From positions 5,546-69,545 of the forward strand of contig JABABI010000019.1 in NCBI GenBank assembly GCA_014238335.1: 64,000 bases of DNA, read 5' to 3'. Positions 17,913 to 26,677 of the stretch are shown in pieces (the first letter of the stretch is position 1; each line of letters begins with the position of its first letter). The notes beneath the pieces are model-generated. The model searched no databases, was not told the DNA's origin, and worked only from the letters and a program-made list of their open reading frames with translations. This DNA comes from Fuerstiella sp. Lineage in GTDB: Bacteria; Planctomycetota; Planctomycetia; Planctomycetales; Planctomycetaceae. A program made the position numbers and the translations under genes.

Positions 17913-18791
17913 CTATTGATCTGTCAGGAACTGTCTGTCGTCGACCGTCAGTTCGCCAAGATCAAGTTCCGCTGCGTTCATGTCGAGTTCCCACGTGCCG
18001 CGAGCCAGTTCCATGGTCTGTGTGCCGTACTTAAGCGTCTTCAGGTAATCAGAGGTTTCGTGCCAGAATCGGAACTGCCATTTCCCCTGCGGGATATTCT
18101 TAATCGTGAAGTGTCCGTCCTTGTCAGTGACGGCAGCATACGGATGTTCCGTCACAACGAGATACGCTCGCATCCAGGCGTGAATCGAACAGTCAACACG
18201 AATGGGCTTCAGTTCTTCACGGTGGAATCTTCGCTCGAGCGGTGTAGCTTTCGGGACGATGATGCTGAACGGCTGGTTCCGTCGGGCATAGACAGCCACG
18301 TTATGGCTGACTGGGTCAGCGTTGGTGCACTGCAGCACCTGCCCGGTTCTAATCGGCACAATTCTCGGCACAAAACGGCAGCCTTTGTTGTCCAGCTGGA
18401 CGGGCTTCGAAACGTCCGCCAGCGACGGATGGACAGGCACTTCGGTCTTCGACGACAGCCATACGACGACGTTCTGCAATCCGCGGTTCTGCCTGTTTAC
18501 GATGAGCGTTTCGTCCAGTAAGCCCAATTCTCCGCAGACTTCTTCGTCTCTGGTGATCACCAGTGGCGTCTGCTCTGGAATTTCGCCGGGAAAGATAATC
18601 CGACCTTTCAGCGAAGTCCAGTCTTCCGAATTGACTGAAGTCCACGAAAATATGGCCAACAGAAGTGCTGCCCGGACCAGCCGAAGCACCCGTCGTGAGG
18701 ACGGGACCCCATTATTTGCTGCCTGGATGCCGAATTTGGGCCTGTCTTGTGAGAACGAGAACAACCAAAGGCCACACACTGACCGCAACAT
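17913..18791 (-). CDS. Exported cupredoxin-like / carboxypeptidase-regulatory-like protein (methylamine-utilisation type)
   Basis: A 293-residue protein resembling planctomycete proteins annotated as methylamine utilisation protein. It has a hydrophobic segment near residues 37-52 that would act as signal or anchor, a first domain with LKGRIIFPGEIPE, a cupredoxin-like part with VLQCTNADPVSHNV, VDCSIHAWMRAYLVV (Cys and His in metal-site positions) and a C-terminal carboxypeptidase-regulatory-like block TDKDGHFTIKNIPQGKW. I start at ATG 18791 because AAGGGA lies 7 bases upstream; the frame is open to 19001 but that part has no family resemblance. Copper binding is inference from the Cys/His pattern. 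Confidence 0.85.
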   Translation of the reverse strand: MLRSVCGLWLFSFSQDRPKFGIQAANNGVPSSRRVLRLVRAALLLAIFSWTSVNSEDWTSLKGRIIFPGEIPEQTPLVITRDEEVCGELGLLDETLIVNRQNRGLQNVVVWLSSKTEVPVHPSLADVSKPVQLDNKGCRFVPRIVPIRTGQVLQCTNADPVSHNVAVYARRNQPFSIIVPKATPLERRFHREELKPIRVDCSIHAWMRAYLVVTEHPYAAVTDKDGHFTIKNIPQGKWQFRFWHETSDYLKTLKYGTQTMELARGTWELDMNAAELDLGELTVDDRQFLTDQ

Positions 18792-19042
18792 TATGAATTC
18801 CCTTATTTGCCTAAGCGTCAGCCCAGGTATGTCTGGCACAGACACTTCGACTGATGTGAACGTCGATTGACGGCGCGCGGGCAACCGATACCAGGGAGTA
18901 TAACTGCAATGGATCAGCATCGCAGGAAGACGGAATTCATTCCCGGAATTTTTGCAACGCCGTACAGAACTGTCGGATGAGCATTGGTGTGGCATCATCA
19001 ATCAGCCCCCCGTTAAGTCGCCGACTTCGCGATCAGGACGAC

Positions 19043-20206
19043 ATGCGCCGACTGTTTGTCGGACTGGTGTGCGTGTTGATCGGCGTGGGCGTTCAAATGG
19101 TCCACAGTGCCAGCCTGACCTCGTCCCCGGGACGCCCGGAGGCTGTTTTCCTGAATCGTCACCTGACATTCCTGGCAATATCGGTCGTCTGTGGGTTCGC
19201 GGCATCGGTGTTGCCCGCGGCATTGCTCAGACAGAACGCAACCCGATTACTGGTCGTCCTTGTTCTGCTACTGGTGGCTGTGCTGATCCCCGGCGTCGGG
19301 ACTCGCGTCAATGGAGCACAACGCTGGCTGCGACTTGGCGGCATGTCGCTTCAGCCCTCAGAACTGGGACGCATCATTCTGCCAATTTTCGCCGCAAAGA
19401 CGTTGACCGATATTCGATCCGGCACGGGCTTCTCACTCAGGACACTGCCACGAACTCTGCTGCCGCTGCTGATCGTGCTGCCACTGGTTGTTACAGAACC
19501 AGATCTTGGCGCCACCGTCTTTCTGGCCGTCGGTTACGTCGCGGCTTTGTTCATTGGAGGATGGCCGCTGAGATACTTTGTTGGCTGCACAGTGCTGACG
19601 CTGCCTGCGGCCGTGTCGTTGCTGGCACTGAAGTCTTACCAGATGAAACGCATCACCGGTTTTATGGCTGCATGGCAGGATTTGTCACTGGCACCCTGGC
19701 AGATTCGACAGTCACTGATGTCGCTCGGCTCAGGAGGACTGGAGGGCACCGGCATCGGTGGAGGCTGGCAGAAGCTGAGTTATCTGCCGGAAGCCAACAC
19801 AGATTTTGTCTTCGCCGTGATCGGCGAAGAACTGGGACTGTCCGGAACACTGGCCGTCGTCATTATCTGGATGGGTGTCTTTCTGACCGGGCGAGCGGTC
19901 ATGCGGCCACTGCGTCGAGATTCCTTTGAATGGATTCTGGGCTCAACACTGGTCATTCAGATCGTGCTGCAGGCGCTGGCAAATGTGGCCGTGGTCACCG
20001 CGATGGTTCCACCGAAAGGTGTGCCTCATCCTTTCATCAGTTACGGCGGAACGAATCTACTGGTGAACATTGTTTCTGTGGGCCTGATTGTGGGACTCTC
20101 GCGGCAGCGACCGGTCCCGGATGGGCCGACGGCGGAAGAACGGCAGACCGATGCAGAACGTGCTAAACAGTTGAATTCGGATGAGAGCCTGTGTCAACCG
20201 TGCTGA
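19043..20206 (+). CDS. FtsW/RodA-family (SEDS) membrane protein
   Basis: SEDS proteins are peptidoglycan glycosyltransferases or their relatives. This 387-residue protein has about ten membrane segments and the family blocks NGAQRWLRLGGMSLQPSEL, TEPDLGATVFL (with the conserved Asp), GTGIGGGWQKLSYLPEANTD, FVFAVIGEELG and the C-terminal PPKGVPHPFISYGGTNLL. The last block is closer to FtsW than RodA. AGGA lies 4 bases upstream of ATG 19043; an alternative ATG at 18977 adds 22 residues. No ftsI, mur or fts gene is adjacent, so this is an orphan copy; many planctomycetes lack FtsZ, so a role in division cannot be assumed. Confidence 0.9.
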   Translation: MRRLFVGLVCVLIGVGVQMVHSASLTSSPGRPEAVFLNRHLTFLAISVVCGFAASVLPAALLRQNATRLLVVLVLLLVAVLIPGVGTRVNGAQRWLRLGGMSLQPSELGRIILPIFAAKTLTDIRSGTGFSLRTLPRTLLPLLIVLPLVVTEPDLGATVFLAVGYVAALFIGGWPLRYFVGCTVLTLPAAVSLLALKSYQMKRITGFMAAWQDLSLAPWQIRQSLMSLGSGGLEGTGIGGGWQKLSYLPEANTDFVFAVIGEELGLSGTLAVVIIWMGVFLTGRAVMRPLRRDSFEWILGSTLVIQIVLQALANVAVVTAMVPPKGVPHPFISYGGTNLLVNIVSVGLIVGLSRQRPVPDGPTAEERQTDAERAKQLNSDESLCQPC

Positions 20207-20225
20207 TCCGTGGTTGTCCGGTCGT

Positions 20226-21260
20226 CTATTCAACCAACCACTTTTCAACATTTCGCGAGACAAATTCCTCATCGCTCAGGAAAGGGTATGCGGCGCACAC
20301 GCGGTCAAGCTCTGCCGCCTGTCCGGGCGAAAGTACTTCCTTCGGATTCAGACACCTGGTGGACGGTAACAGTCCCTGTCGACGGAGTACTTCGTTGACG
20401 CCGGGAATACAACCGGAGAAATCATTCGCTGCGTCAAAGATCACAGCGTTGGCGTCGGTCAACGCCATATTCTTTGAAAGCCACTCTGTCGGCATCGAAG
20501 TCTGCTCACGCATAGCTTTGATTTCGTCCAGCATCTTGACTGCGGCTTTTGTCCAGACGGCCCACTGTCCCAGCAGCCCGCCGACAAATCGGCGACAGAC
20601 TCCCTGATACTGAAACGGCGTCAGCAGATCAGCGATGATGTTGTCGTCGTTGCCGGTGTACATGGCCACATCCTGTCGTCCGGACTCGATGACCGCACGC
20701 ATAACATCCCATGTCTGATAACGATTGAACGCGGCCACTTTGATCGCGACCACAGCCGGCAGTTCGCAGAATCTTCGCCAGAATTTGTAACTTAGGACTC
20801 GCCCGCCGACGCCGGGGTGCAGGTAGAACCCGAAAATTGGAAGTGCTTCGCCAACGGACCTGCAGTGAGCAATCAGAGCATCGTCATCGTCGTTCTGCAG
20901 CGCACTGAGATTCAGCAGTCCGCAGTGATAGCCCAGATCGGCAGCGGTCTGCGCTTCGGCGACGGCCTGTTCCGCTCGTCCGCAGATTCCGGCGACTTTA
21001 ATGAATGGCCGATCCGGTGGCGTGTTGTCCAGTTGCTGAGCGGCCGACCGCAGCACCGGTTCATACAGTCCGTGTTTCGGGTCACGAATTTCGAACTGCG
21101 TAGTGTGCACGCCGATGGCCAGTCCCCCAGCGCCAGCGTCAAGATAATAGTTCAGCAGCGCCTGTTGATGTCGTTCAGACCACGAACCGTCGTCATTCAG
21201 TGCCAGTGGGCAGGCTGGAATCACTACGCCGTCGTTCAGAAAATCTCTCCATGCCGTCAT
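20226..21260 (-). CDS. DapA-like (dihydrodipicolinate synthase/NAL family) aldolase
   Basis: A 344-residue TIM-barrel protein of the class I lyase family that forms a Schiff base with pyruvate-like substrates. The catalytic pair is visible: Tyr146 in FGFYLHP and Lys174 in VVAIKVAAF; the 28-residue spacing equals that of E. coli DapA. N-terminal VVIPACPLALNDDGSWSE and GAGGLAIGVHTTQ match the family phosphate/substrate loop. It is longer than DapA (about 290), and the C-terminal part has no known domain. It follows the epimerase-like gene after three bases, so a two-gene unit acting on a sugar acid or keto acid is likely. Substrate unknown. Confidence 0.85.
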   Translation of the reverse strand: MTAWRDFLNDGVVIPACPLALNDDGSWSERHQQALLNYYLDAGAGGLAIGVHTTQFEIRDPKHGLYEPVLRSAAQQLDNTPPDRPFIKVAGICGRAEQAVAEAQTAADLGYHCGLLNLSALQNDDDDALIAHCRSVGEALPIFGFYLHPGVGGRVLSYKFWRRFCELPAVVAIKVAAFNRYQTWDVMRAVIESGRQDVAMYTGNDDNIIADLLTPFQYQGVCRRFVGGLLGQWAVWTKAAVKMLDEIKAMREQTSMPTEWLSKNMALTDANAVIFDAANDFSGCIPGVNEVLRRQGLLPSTRCLNPKEVLSPGQAAELDRVCAAYPFLSDEEFVSRNVEKWLVE

Positions 21261-21263
21261 GTC

Positions 21264-22292
21264 TTAATAACTTCCGCTACGAACTTCAAAATGAGTAGGT
21301 TTGCCCAGAGTTTCGCCTCCCTGTTCCAGCCAGTCCGCGACCCAGTGAACCATCTGCGTCAACGAAATGCGTGGCTCACCAAACATCGCATGTGCTTTGG
21401 CAGCGTTACTGAGCCATGCTGTCGGCTGCTCGCGGCCTTCGATAATCGGTGCGGAACTGAAGCGGTCGCCAAACATGTTTGCAATGTCGCGAACACGTAA
21501 TACGTTCGGCCCGGTGATGTTCACCACAAATGGAGGAGCACTGGCGTGAGGCAGCGACTGAATTGTGTAAGCAATCGCGTCGCCCTGCCAGATGACGTTG
21601 GCGTAGCCCATTTCCACGTTGACGGGCTGGGATGTGCGTACCTTCTGAGCAATATCAAGCAGTACGCCGTATCGCAGATCGATGGAATAATTTAGTCGGA
21701 TCAGTGATGAACGGGTGCCGAACGATTTTGCGGCCGCCTCAAACGCTGCTTCACGCCCCCTGCATGATTTTGCGTAATCTCCTGGTGGATCGACATCACT
21801 GTCTTCCGTTGCCCCGCCGGATTCGGGTGAAGTAAAAGAGTAGACGCATCCCGTGGACAGCGCCACGATCTTTGCCGCCCGATAACGCTCGGCGACCAGC
21901 GTGGGCATGTCCACATTCATGCGTTGCAGGAGTTCCGGCTGATCACCGGTGCCGAATTTGACTCCTGCCAGAAAGAAAATATTGTCCGCCACAGGCAAAT
22001 CCGCAACGGCCCGCGGATCGCTTAGATCGGCTGCAATAACGCGAAACCCGGCGTCGTCAAACTGTTGCCGTGCGGGCGGTGACCCGAATCTGGAAATTGT
22101 CGTTACGGTATCGTTGCGCCCCAGCTCACGCAGAGTTCGCTGTAACATCAGGCTTACGTGAAATCCCATTTTCCCGCCAGCTCCCAGAACAGCGTAAGTG
22201 CCCGGACACTGTTCGACAGTACGAATGACATCCGTGCTGGGTTCAGAAATCAGGCGGTCAATTTCTTTCGTGGAGTGGGGAGTGGGCTGCAT
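21264..22292 (-). CDS. NAD-dependent epimerase/dehydratase family protein
   Basis: A 342-residue extended-SDR protein. The Rossmann start is YAVLGAGGKMGFH near residue 33, and ALSTGCVYSF near residue 145 corresponds to the SxxxxY region. The usual YxxxK catalytic motif reads YAKSC, so the Lys at +4 is replaced by Cys, and classical epimerase chemistry is doubtful. The stop is three bases from the DapA-like start, which suggests one transcript and a shared pathway, probably sugar-acid turnover. No clear ribosome binding site precedes the ATG. Confidence 0.82.
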   Translation of the reverse strand: MQPTPHSTKEIDRLISEPSTDVIRTVEQCPGTYAVLGAGGKMGFHVSLMLQRTLRELGRNDTVTTISRFGSPPARQQFDDAGFRVIAADLSDPRAVADLPVADNIFFLAGVKFGTGDQPELLQRMNVDMPTLVAERYRAAKIVALSTGCVYSFTSPESGGATEDSDVDPPGDYAKSCRGREAAFEAAAKSFGTRSSLIRLNYSIDLRYGVLLDIAQKVRTSQPVNVEMGYANVIWQGDAIAYTIQSLPHASAPPFVVNITGPNVLRVRDIANMFGDRFSSAPIIEGREQPTAWLSNAAKAHAMFGEPRISLTQMVHWVADWLEQGGETLGKPTHFEVRSGSY

Positions 22293-22363
22293 GGTTATAG
22301 CGCGTTCGTTGCCTTGCTCAGGTCATGACGTTTTCTAAGGAGTGGAAGGCACGACCAATTCGG

Positions 22364-23821
22364 TTAATTCAGTACCTGAGCCTTCGGCTGGCCGTCGGTC
22401 TTTCCGGCCGGCCTCTGCCCGGAACCGTGCTGTCCAGCATCTCCCAGGTCGTTGCGTGCCGCATTCGCAAGCTTCGTCAATATCTGTACAACGCCCGGAT
22501 GTTCGGCGGCGACATTCGTTGTGCTGGCGATATCCGTCACGACGTTGAAGAGCAGCGTTTCTGCCTTTTCACCCGTCTTGAAATGAGGATGTCGTATGAA
22601 ATTATTCAGGGGCAGGAACAACTTCCACGGGCCGCTGCGAACAGCCTGCAATTGATCGCGATAATAGTAATAGAAGGCATCGTACGGTGACCGAGCATTC
22701 GGTTTGCCAAGAATCAATGAACGCACATCGTGTCCGTCCACTGCATGCTTCACGGGAACGTCCGCGAATCTGGCAAATGTCGGCAACAGATCCATGGTTG
22801 TCAACAGTTCCTCACATGTTGTTCCAGGCCGGACATGTCCTGGCCACCACATGATGGTCGGAGATCTAAACGCGCCTTCCGACGTCGTGTAACCACGACC
22901 GTGCAGCGGGCGATTTGTTCCTCGCGCCGTACTGCTCATGTCATTGCCGGACATAGGTGCACCGTTGTCGGACAACCAGATCACAAGTGTCTGTTCATCG
23001 ATTCCAAGATCGACCAGCTTGTTAAGGAGTTCTCCGGTGGACCAGTCGATTTCCTCAATCGAATCGCCCCACGGACCGTTTTTGCTTTTTCCCTTAAATG
23101 CCGGGCTGGCAAATGGTGCCGCCGTGCTGCCAGGCATCGGCTGGGGAAAATACACGAAGAACGGTTTGTCTTTTTCTCGTTCGATAAAACTCAGGACCTC
23201 TTCCGTACATTGTTTCGTCAGCATGTCGCGATCAACCGGAGCGTCGATAACAGTTTCGTTCTTCATCAGGGGCAGTTCCGGCCACGATCGGCCCTGCAGC
23301 CGGTCACCGATTCGGAGACCAACGTCTCTGGTCATGTCGTCGCTGTACGGAATCCCGTAGAACTCGTCGAAGCCCTGTCGAGTCGGCAGGAACTCCGGCT
23401 GGTCACCCAGATGCCACTTGCCGAAAATCCCCGTCGCGTAACCATTTTTCCGCAAAACCTCGGCGATCGTGATTTCGTTCGGGTTCAGGCCGTATGGCGA
23501 TACCGGTCGCAGAACCTGGCCATCGCGTGGGTTATCGTGCATTCCGACTCGCTGTGAATAGCAGCCGGTCATGATGGACGATCGGGAAGGTGTACATACA
23601 CCCGCAGTGACACAGAAATGAGTGAATCGACATCCTTCCCGAGCCATACGGTTCAGATGCGGCGTACGGTGGACCGTCGATCCAAATGGTTCGATGTCAC
23701 CGTAACCCAGATTGTCGCAAAAAATTACGATAAAATTGGGCTGTCTGGCGAACGTCGCCGTCGGCGCGGCCAGGGTAAGGCACACGACTGCAGCCAATGC
23801 AGACTGGAAAACGTTGGCCAT
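22364..23821 (-). CDS. Secreted sulfatase, PGST subtype
   Basis: A 485-residue type I sulfatase. Signal peptide at about 1-26 (ATFARQ at the end), metal-binding FCDN near residues 34-37, the modified Cys in CTPSRSS (about residue 76, converted to formylglycine), GKWHLG and the second metal site SDNGAP. I start at ATG 23821 because this is the first residue of a good signal peptide; the frame is open to 23923. The loop that carries a sulfate-binding His in most family members (MPHVP or similar) here reads PMPGSTAAP, with no His. The C-terminal 120 residues follow the usual small domain. Substrate probably a sulfated sugar. Confidence 0.9.
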   Translation of the reverse strand: MANVFQSALAAVVCLTLAAPTATFARQPNFIVIFCDNLGYGDIEPFGSTVHRTPHLNRMAREGCRFTHFCVTAGVCTPSRSSIMTGCYSQRVGMHDNPRDGQVLRPVSPYGLNPNEITIAEVLRKNGYATGIFGKWHLGDQPEFLPTRQGFDEFYGIPYSDDMTRDVGLRIGDRLQGRSWPELPLMKNETVIDAPVDRDMLTKQCTEEVLSFIEREKDKPFFVYFPQPMPGSTAAPFASPAFKGKSKNGPWGDSIEEIDWSTGELLNKLVDLGIDEQTLVIWLSDNGAPMSGNDMSSTARGTNRPLHGRGYTTSEGAFRSPTIMWWPGHVRPGTTCEELLTTMDLLPTFARFADVPVKHAVDGHDVRSLILGKPNARSPYDAFYYYYRDQLQAVRSGPWKLFLPLNNFIRHPHFKTGEKAETLLFNVVTDIASTTNVAAEHPGVVQILTKLANAARNDLGDAGQHGSGQRPAGKTDGQPKAQVLN

Positions 23822-24342
23822 GACATCTTTTTTCTGTTCGACGCGACCGGTCGGTATTCCGCCAGCAAGCACAATGTGCGACGTCCGCACAACTCGTTCT
23901 GGAGAGGATAGAAGGTCGGACACCGAGTTTCAAAGCAGTTAGAAAGAGTTGGTGCCTAACCAAGCCGCCGTTTCGTTTCTGATTTGCCTGCTTCGTGACC
24001 GAGCGATCGAGAGTGGTGGATCTGGAGGATCGGTATTCACGTTCACAGGATTGTGCTTGCACCGCTGCGATTGGGGCCATGTCCATAGGGAGAGTGTCCC
24101 CCCCGGCCTTGATGCGGAGTCTTCCATGTAATCCTGCCAAAAAGACGGTTGGGCCAGGGGAGCAGCTCTTCGGCCGTCCCGAAGAAGTCTGTTAACACCA
24201 ATTGTGGGAGCGACTTACGACACCGCTTAGTCTTTCGGCATGCTGTTAGCTATATCGCCACGAATGGCACGTTGCTGCCAAAATAGACACTCAATATGCG
24301 CTCATCCGCATCGGTGGTAAGTAGATAAACTGAGGAGAAACC
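23822..24342. other. Intergenic region upstream of groEL1 with a short inverted repeat
   Basis: About 520 bases between the sulfatase and groEL1, divergent, so it should hold both promoters. A perfect inverted repeat TGGCA-N6-TGCCA occupies 24265-24280, about 63 bases before the groEL1 start. No CIRCE element (TTAGCACTC with its inverse) is visible. The repeat resembles half of a sigma-54 site (TGGCAC) but the -12 GC is not in place. Nothing else was recognised. Confidence 0.5.
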
Positions 24343-26073
24343 GTGGCAAAGTTACTGACGTTCGATGAAGAGGCTCGCAAAGGGTTGCTTTCCGGCGTTT
24401 CCAAACTCTCACGAGCTGTCGCCAGCACGCTGGGACCTCGCGGGCGAAATGCTGTTCTGGACAAGGGCTGGGGGGCTCCCAAGGTGACCAAGGACGGTGT
24501 TACCGTTGCTGAGGACATCGAATTGGAAGACCCCTTTGAAAACGCGGCGGTTCAGTTGGTGAAAGAGGCAGCTTCTAAAACCAACGATGTTGCAGGTGAC
24601 GGAACAACCACCGCAACTATCCTGGCAGAAGCGATTTACAAACATGGCCTGAAGTACATCGCCGCCGGCAGTGGAGCGATTTCTCTGTCCCGGGGTGCTC
24701 AGAAGGCGGTTGATGCTGTCATCGAACAGCTGGCAAAGATGTCCAAGCCAGTGAAGGCCAACGACAGGGACCAGATCGCTCGAGTTGCCAGCATTGCCGG
24801 TAATAACGATGCGGCGATCGGAGAAATCCTGGCCGATGCTCTTCTGAAAGTCGGTAAAGACGGCGTGATTACCGTTGAGGAAGGTCGTCAGGTCACGACT
24901 GAAGTCAATTTGGTCGAAGGGATGCAGTTTGACCGCGGTTACCTGTCACCGCATTTCATTACAAGTGAAGATGATCAGGAATGTGTACTGGAAAACTGTC
25001 GCGTCCTGATTCACGAAGAGAAGATCTCCAGTGCCAAAGATCTGGTTCCTGTTCTGGAAGCCATCTCCAAAGACGGTTCTCCGCTGCTGATCATCGCAGA
25101 AGATATTGAAGGTGAAGCTTTGGCAACTCTGGTTGTCAACAAGATGCGAGGCATTGTCAAAGTAGCAGCCGTTAAGGCTCCCGGCTACGGCGATCGGCGG
25201 AAGGCCATGCTGGAAGACATTGCTGTTCTGACCAGCGGCAAGGCATTCTTCAAAGACCTTGGTATTAAACTGGAAAACGTGCAGCTGTCGGATCTTGGTA
25301 AAGCCAAAACGATCCGCATTGATGCTGACAAGACCGTCATCGTCGAAGGTGGCGGCAAGAAGGGTGACATCACTGGACGTGCCGAACAGATCCGGCGTGA
25401 AATTGAAAGCACTGACAGCGAATACGATCGTGAAAAACTACAGGAACGACTGGCCAAACTTGCCGGCGGCGTGGCTCAGATCAAAGTTGGTGCCGCTACC
25501 GAAACCGAAATGAAGGAACGCAAAGACCTTGTTGATGACGCTCTGGCAGCAACCCGGGCCGCGATCGAAGAGGGAATAGTTCCTGGCGGTGGGGTCGCTC
25601 TGCTGCGATGTGCAGCTTCGCTGGACGGTCTGAAGCTCAAGGGTGACGAAGCTCTGGGTGCTGAGCTCATCAGTAATGTACTTGAGATGCCACTTCGTAT
25701 GATCGCGTCCAACGCCGGACTTGACGGTGCTGTTGTGGCGAATCGTGTGAAGAAGGAAAAGAAAGTCACCTACGGCTATGACGCTCTGCATGACAAGTAT
25801 GGCGACATGCTCAGCTTTGGCGTAGTCGATCCTGCCAAAGTTGTCCGCACGTCTCTGCAGAATGCAACCAGCGTCGCTTCACTGTTGCTGACGACCGATT
25901 GCATCGTGGTCGAAGAGCCTGTGGAAGAAGAAGCTGGCGGCGATGACCATCATCATGACCACGACATGGGTGGCATGGGCGGTGGCATGGGCGGCGGCAT
26001 GCCCGGCATGGGCGGTATGGGTGGCGGCATGCCAGGTATGGGAGGCATGGGCGGAATGCCCGGCATGATGTAG
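24343..26073 (+). CDS. groEL1: Chaperonin GroEL, copy 1, with His/Met/Gly-rich tail
   Basis: A 576-residue Hsp60 subunit that folds proteins in a double-ring cage with GroES. Family features are [12 protein letters not shown] near residue 30, TKDGVTVA, the ATP-site [33 protein letters not shown] and [15 protein letters not shown]. The start is GTG with GAGGAG eight bases upstream. The C-terminus is longer than usual: an acidic patch EEEAGGDD, a short His/Asp run (HHHDHD), then about 35 residues of GGM/PGM repeats ending in GMM. This copy precedes groES, and a second groEL follows. Confidence 0.97.
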   Translation: MAKLLTFDEEARKGLLSGVSKLSRAVASTLGPRGRNAVLDKGWGAPKVTKDGVTVAEDIELEDPFENAAVQLVKEAASKTNDVAGDGTTTATILAEAIYKHGLKYIAAGSGAISLSRGAQKAVDAVIEQLAKMSKPVKANDRDQIARVASIAGNNDAAIGEILADALLKVGKDGVITVEEGRQVTTEVNLVEGMQFDRGYLSPHFITSEDDQECVLENCRVLIHEEKISSAKDLVPVLEAISKDGSPLLIIAEDIEGEALATLVVNKMRGIVKVAAVKAPGYGDRRKAMLEDIAVLTSGKAFFKDLGIKLENVQLSDLGKAKTIRIDADKTVIVEGGGKKGDITGRAEQIRREIESTDSEYDREKLQERLAKLAGGVAQIKVGAATETEMKERKDLVDDALAATRAAIEEGIVPGGGVALLRCAASLDGLKLKGDEALGAELISNVLEMPLRMIASNAGLDGAVVANRVKKEKKVTYGYDALHDKYGDMLSFGVVDPAKVVRTSLQNATSVASLLLTTDCIVVEEPVEEEAGGDDHHHDHDMGGMGGGMGGGMPGMGGMGGGMPGMGGMGGMPGMM

Positions 26074-26235
26074 ACGGTGTCGGCCACCGGCTGGTGCCTG
26101 TGACTTTCGGGGAAGTTTCCTGTGGGTCAACAGGTGACGTTGGTGCCGCTGCTGGATGTTTAGCAACAATTTGCAGCCCGCCTGGGCGGCGAGATTCCAA
26201 CATAAACAATCTGAATTCATACGGAGTACAGAAAT

Positions 26236-26523
26236 ATGAAAATCAATCCTCTCGATGACCGAGTTGTCGTCAAAGCTGACGACGCTGAAGAGACCACTGC
26301 AGGCGGAATCGTGCTGCCGGACGCTGCCAAGGAAAAGCCACAGCGTGGCACCGTTCTTGCCGTTGGTCCGGGACGACTGCTGGAAAGTGGAGCACGTGCC
26401 TCCATCAGTGTTGAAGTCGGCGATAAGGTTCTGTTCGGTAAATATGGCGGAACTGACATCGAAGTCGACGAAGAAGAAGTCAAGATTCTTCGCGAGAGCG
26501 ACATTCTCGCCAAGGTCGTGTAG
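26236..26523 (+). CDS. groES: Co-chaperonin GroES
   Basis: A 95-residue Hsp10 subunit. [19 protein letters not shown], the mobile loop [29 protein letters not shown] and the C-terminal [13 protein letters not shown] are all family-typical. GGAG lies nine bases upstream of the ATG. It lies 162 bases after groEL1 and 154 bases before groEL2, so it could serve both rings. Confidence 0.97.
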   Translation: MKINPLDDRVVVKADDAEETTAGGIVLPDAAKEKPQRGTVLAVGPGRLLESGARASISVEVGDKVLFGKYGGTDIEVDEEEVKILRESDILAKVV

Positions 26524-26645
26524 TACGCGAAACATTTGTAAGTACGGGGCCAGCTGATCGCAGACAGTTGGCAAAATTCCTTAAGACATTCAGAGTGATC
26601 ACTCGGAACGGCAGATAGCACGCCGAGTGGTTCCTTGTACCTGTT

Positions 26646-26660
26646 GGCGGCCAGGCCGCC
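26646..26660 (+). promoter_or_regulatory. GC-rich hairpin abutting the groEL2 ribosome binding site
   Basis: GGCGGCC-A-GGCCGCC is a perfect inverted repeat that can form a stable stem. Its end is one base before AAAGGAG, the Shine-Dalgarno sequence of groEL2, nine bases from the GTG. Such placement could limit ribosome access or protect a processed 5' end. Function is inference from position. Confidence 0.45.
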
Positions 26661-26677
26661 CAAAGGAGCATTTGAAC

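Noticed and set aside
23697..24140. Open frame of 147 codons on the minus strand upstream of the sulfatase
   Set aside because: It overlaps the sulfatase start in another frame, and its composition (many Arg, Ser, Cys) is that of a shadow frame.
24265..24280. Possible sigma-54 promoter (TGGCAC) before groEL1
   Set aside because: The -12 GC dinucleotide is not at the required spacing; only the palindrome is reported.
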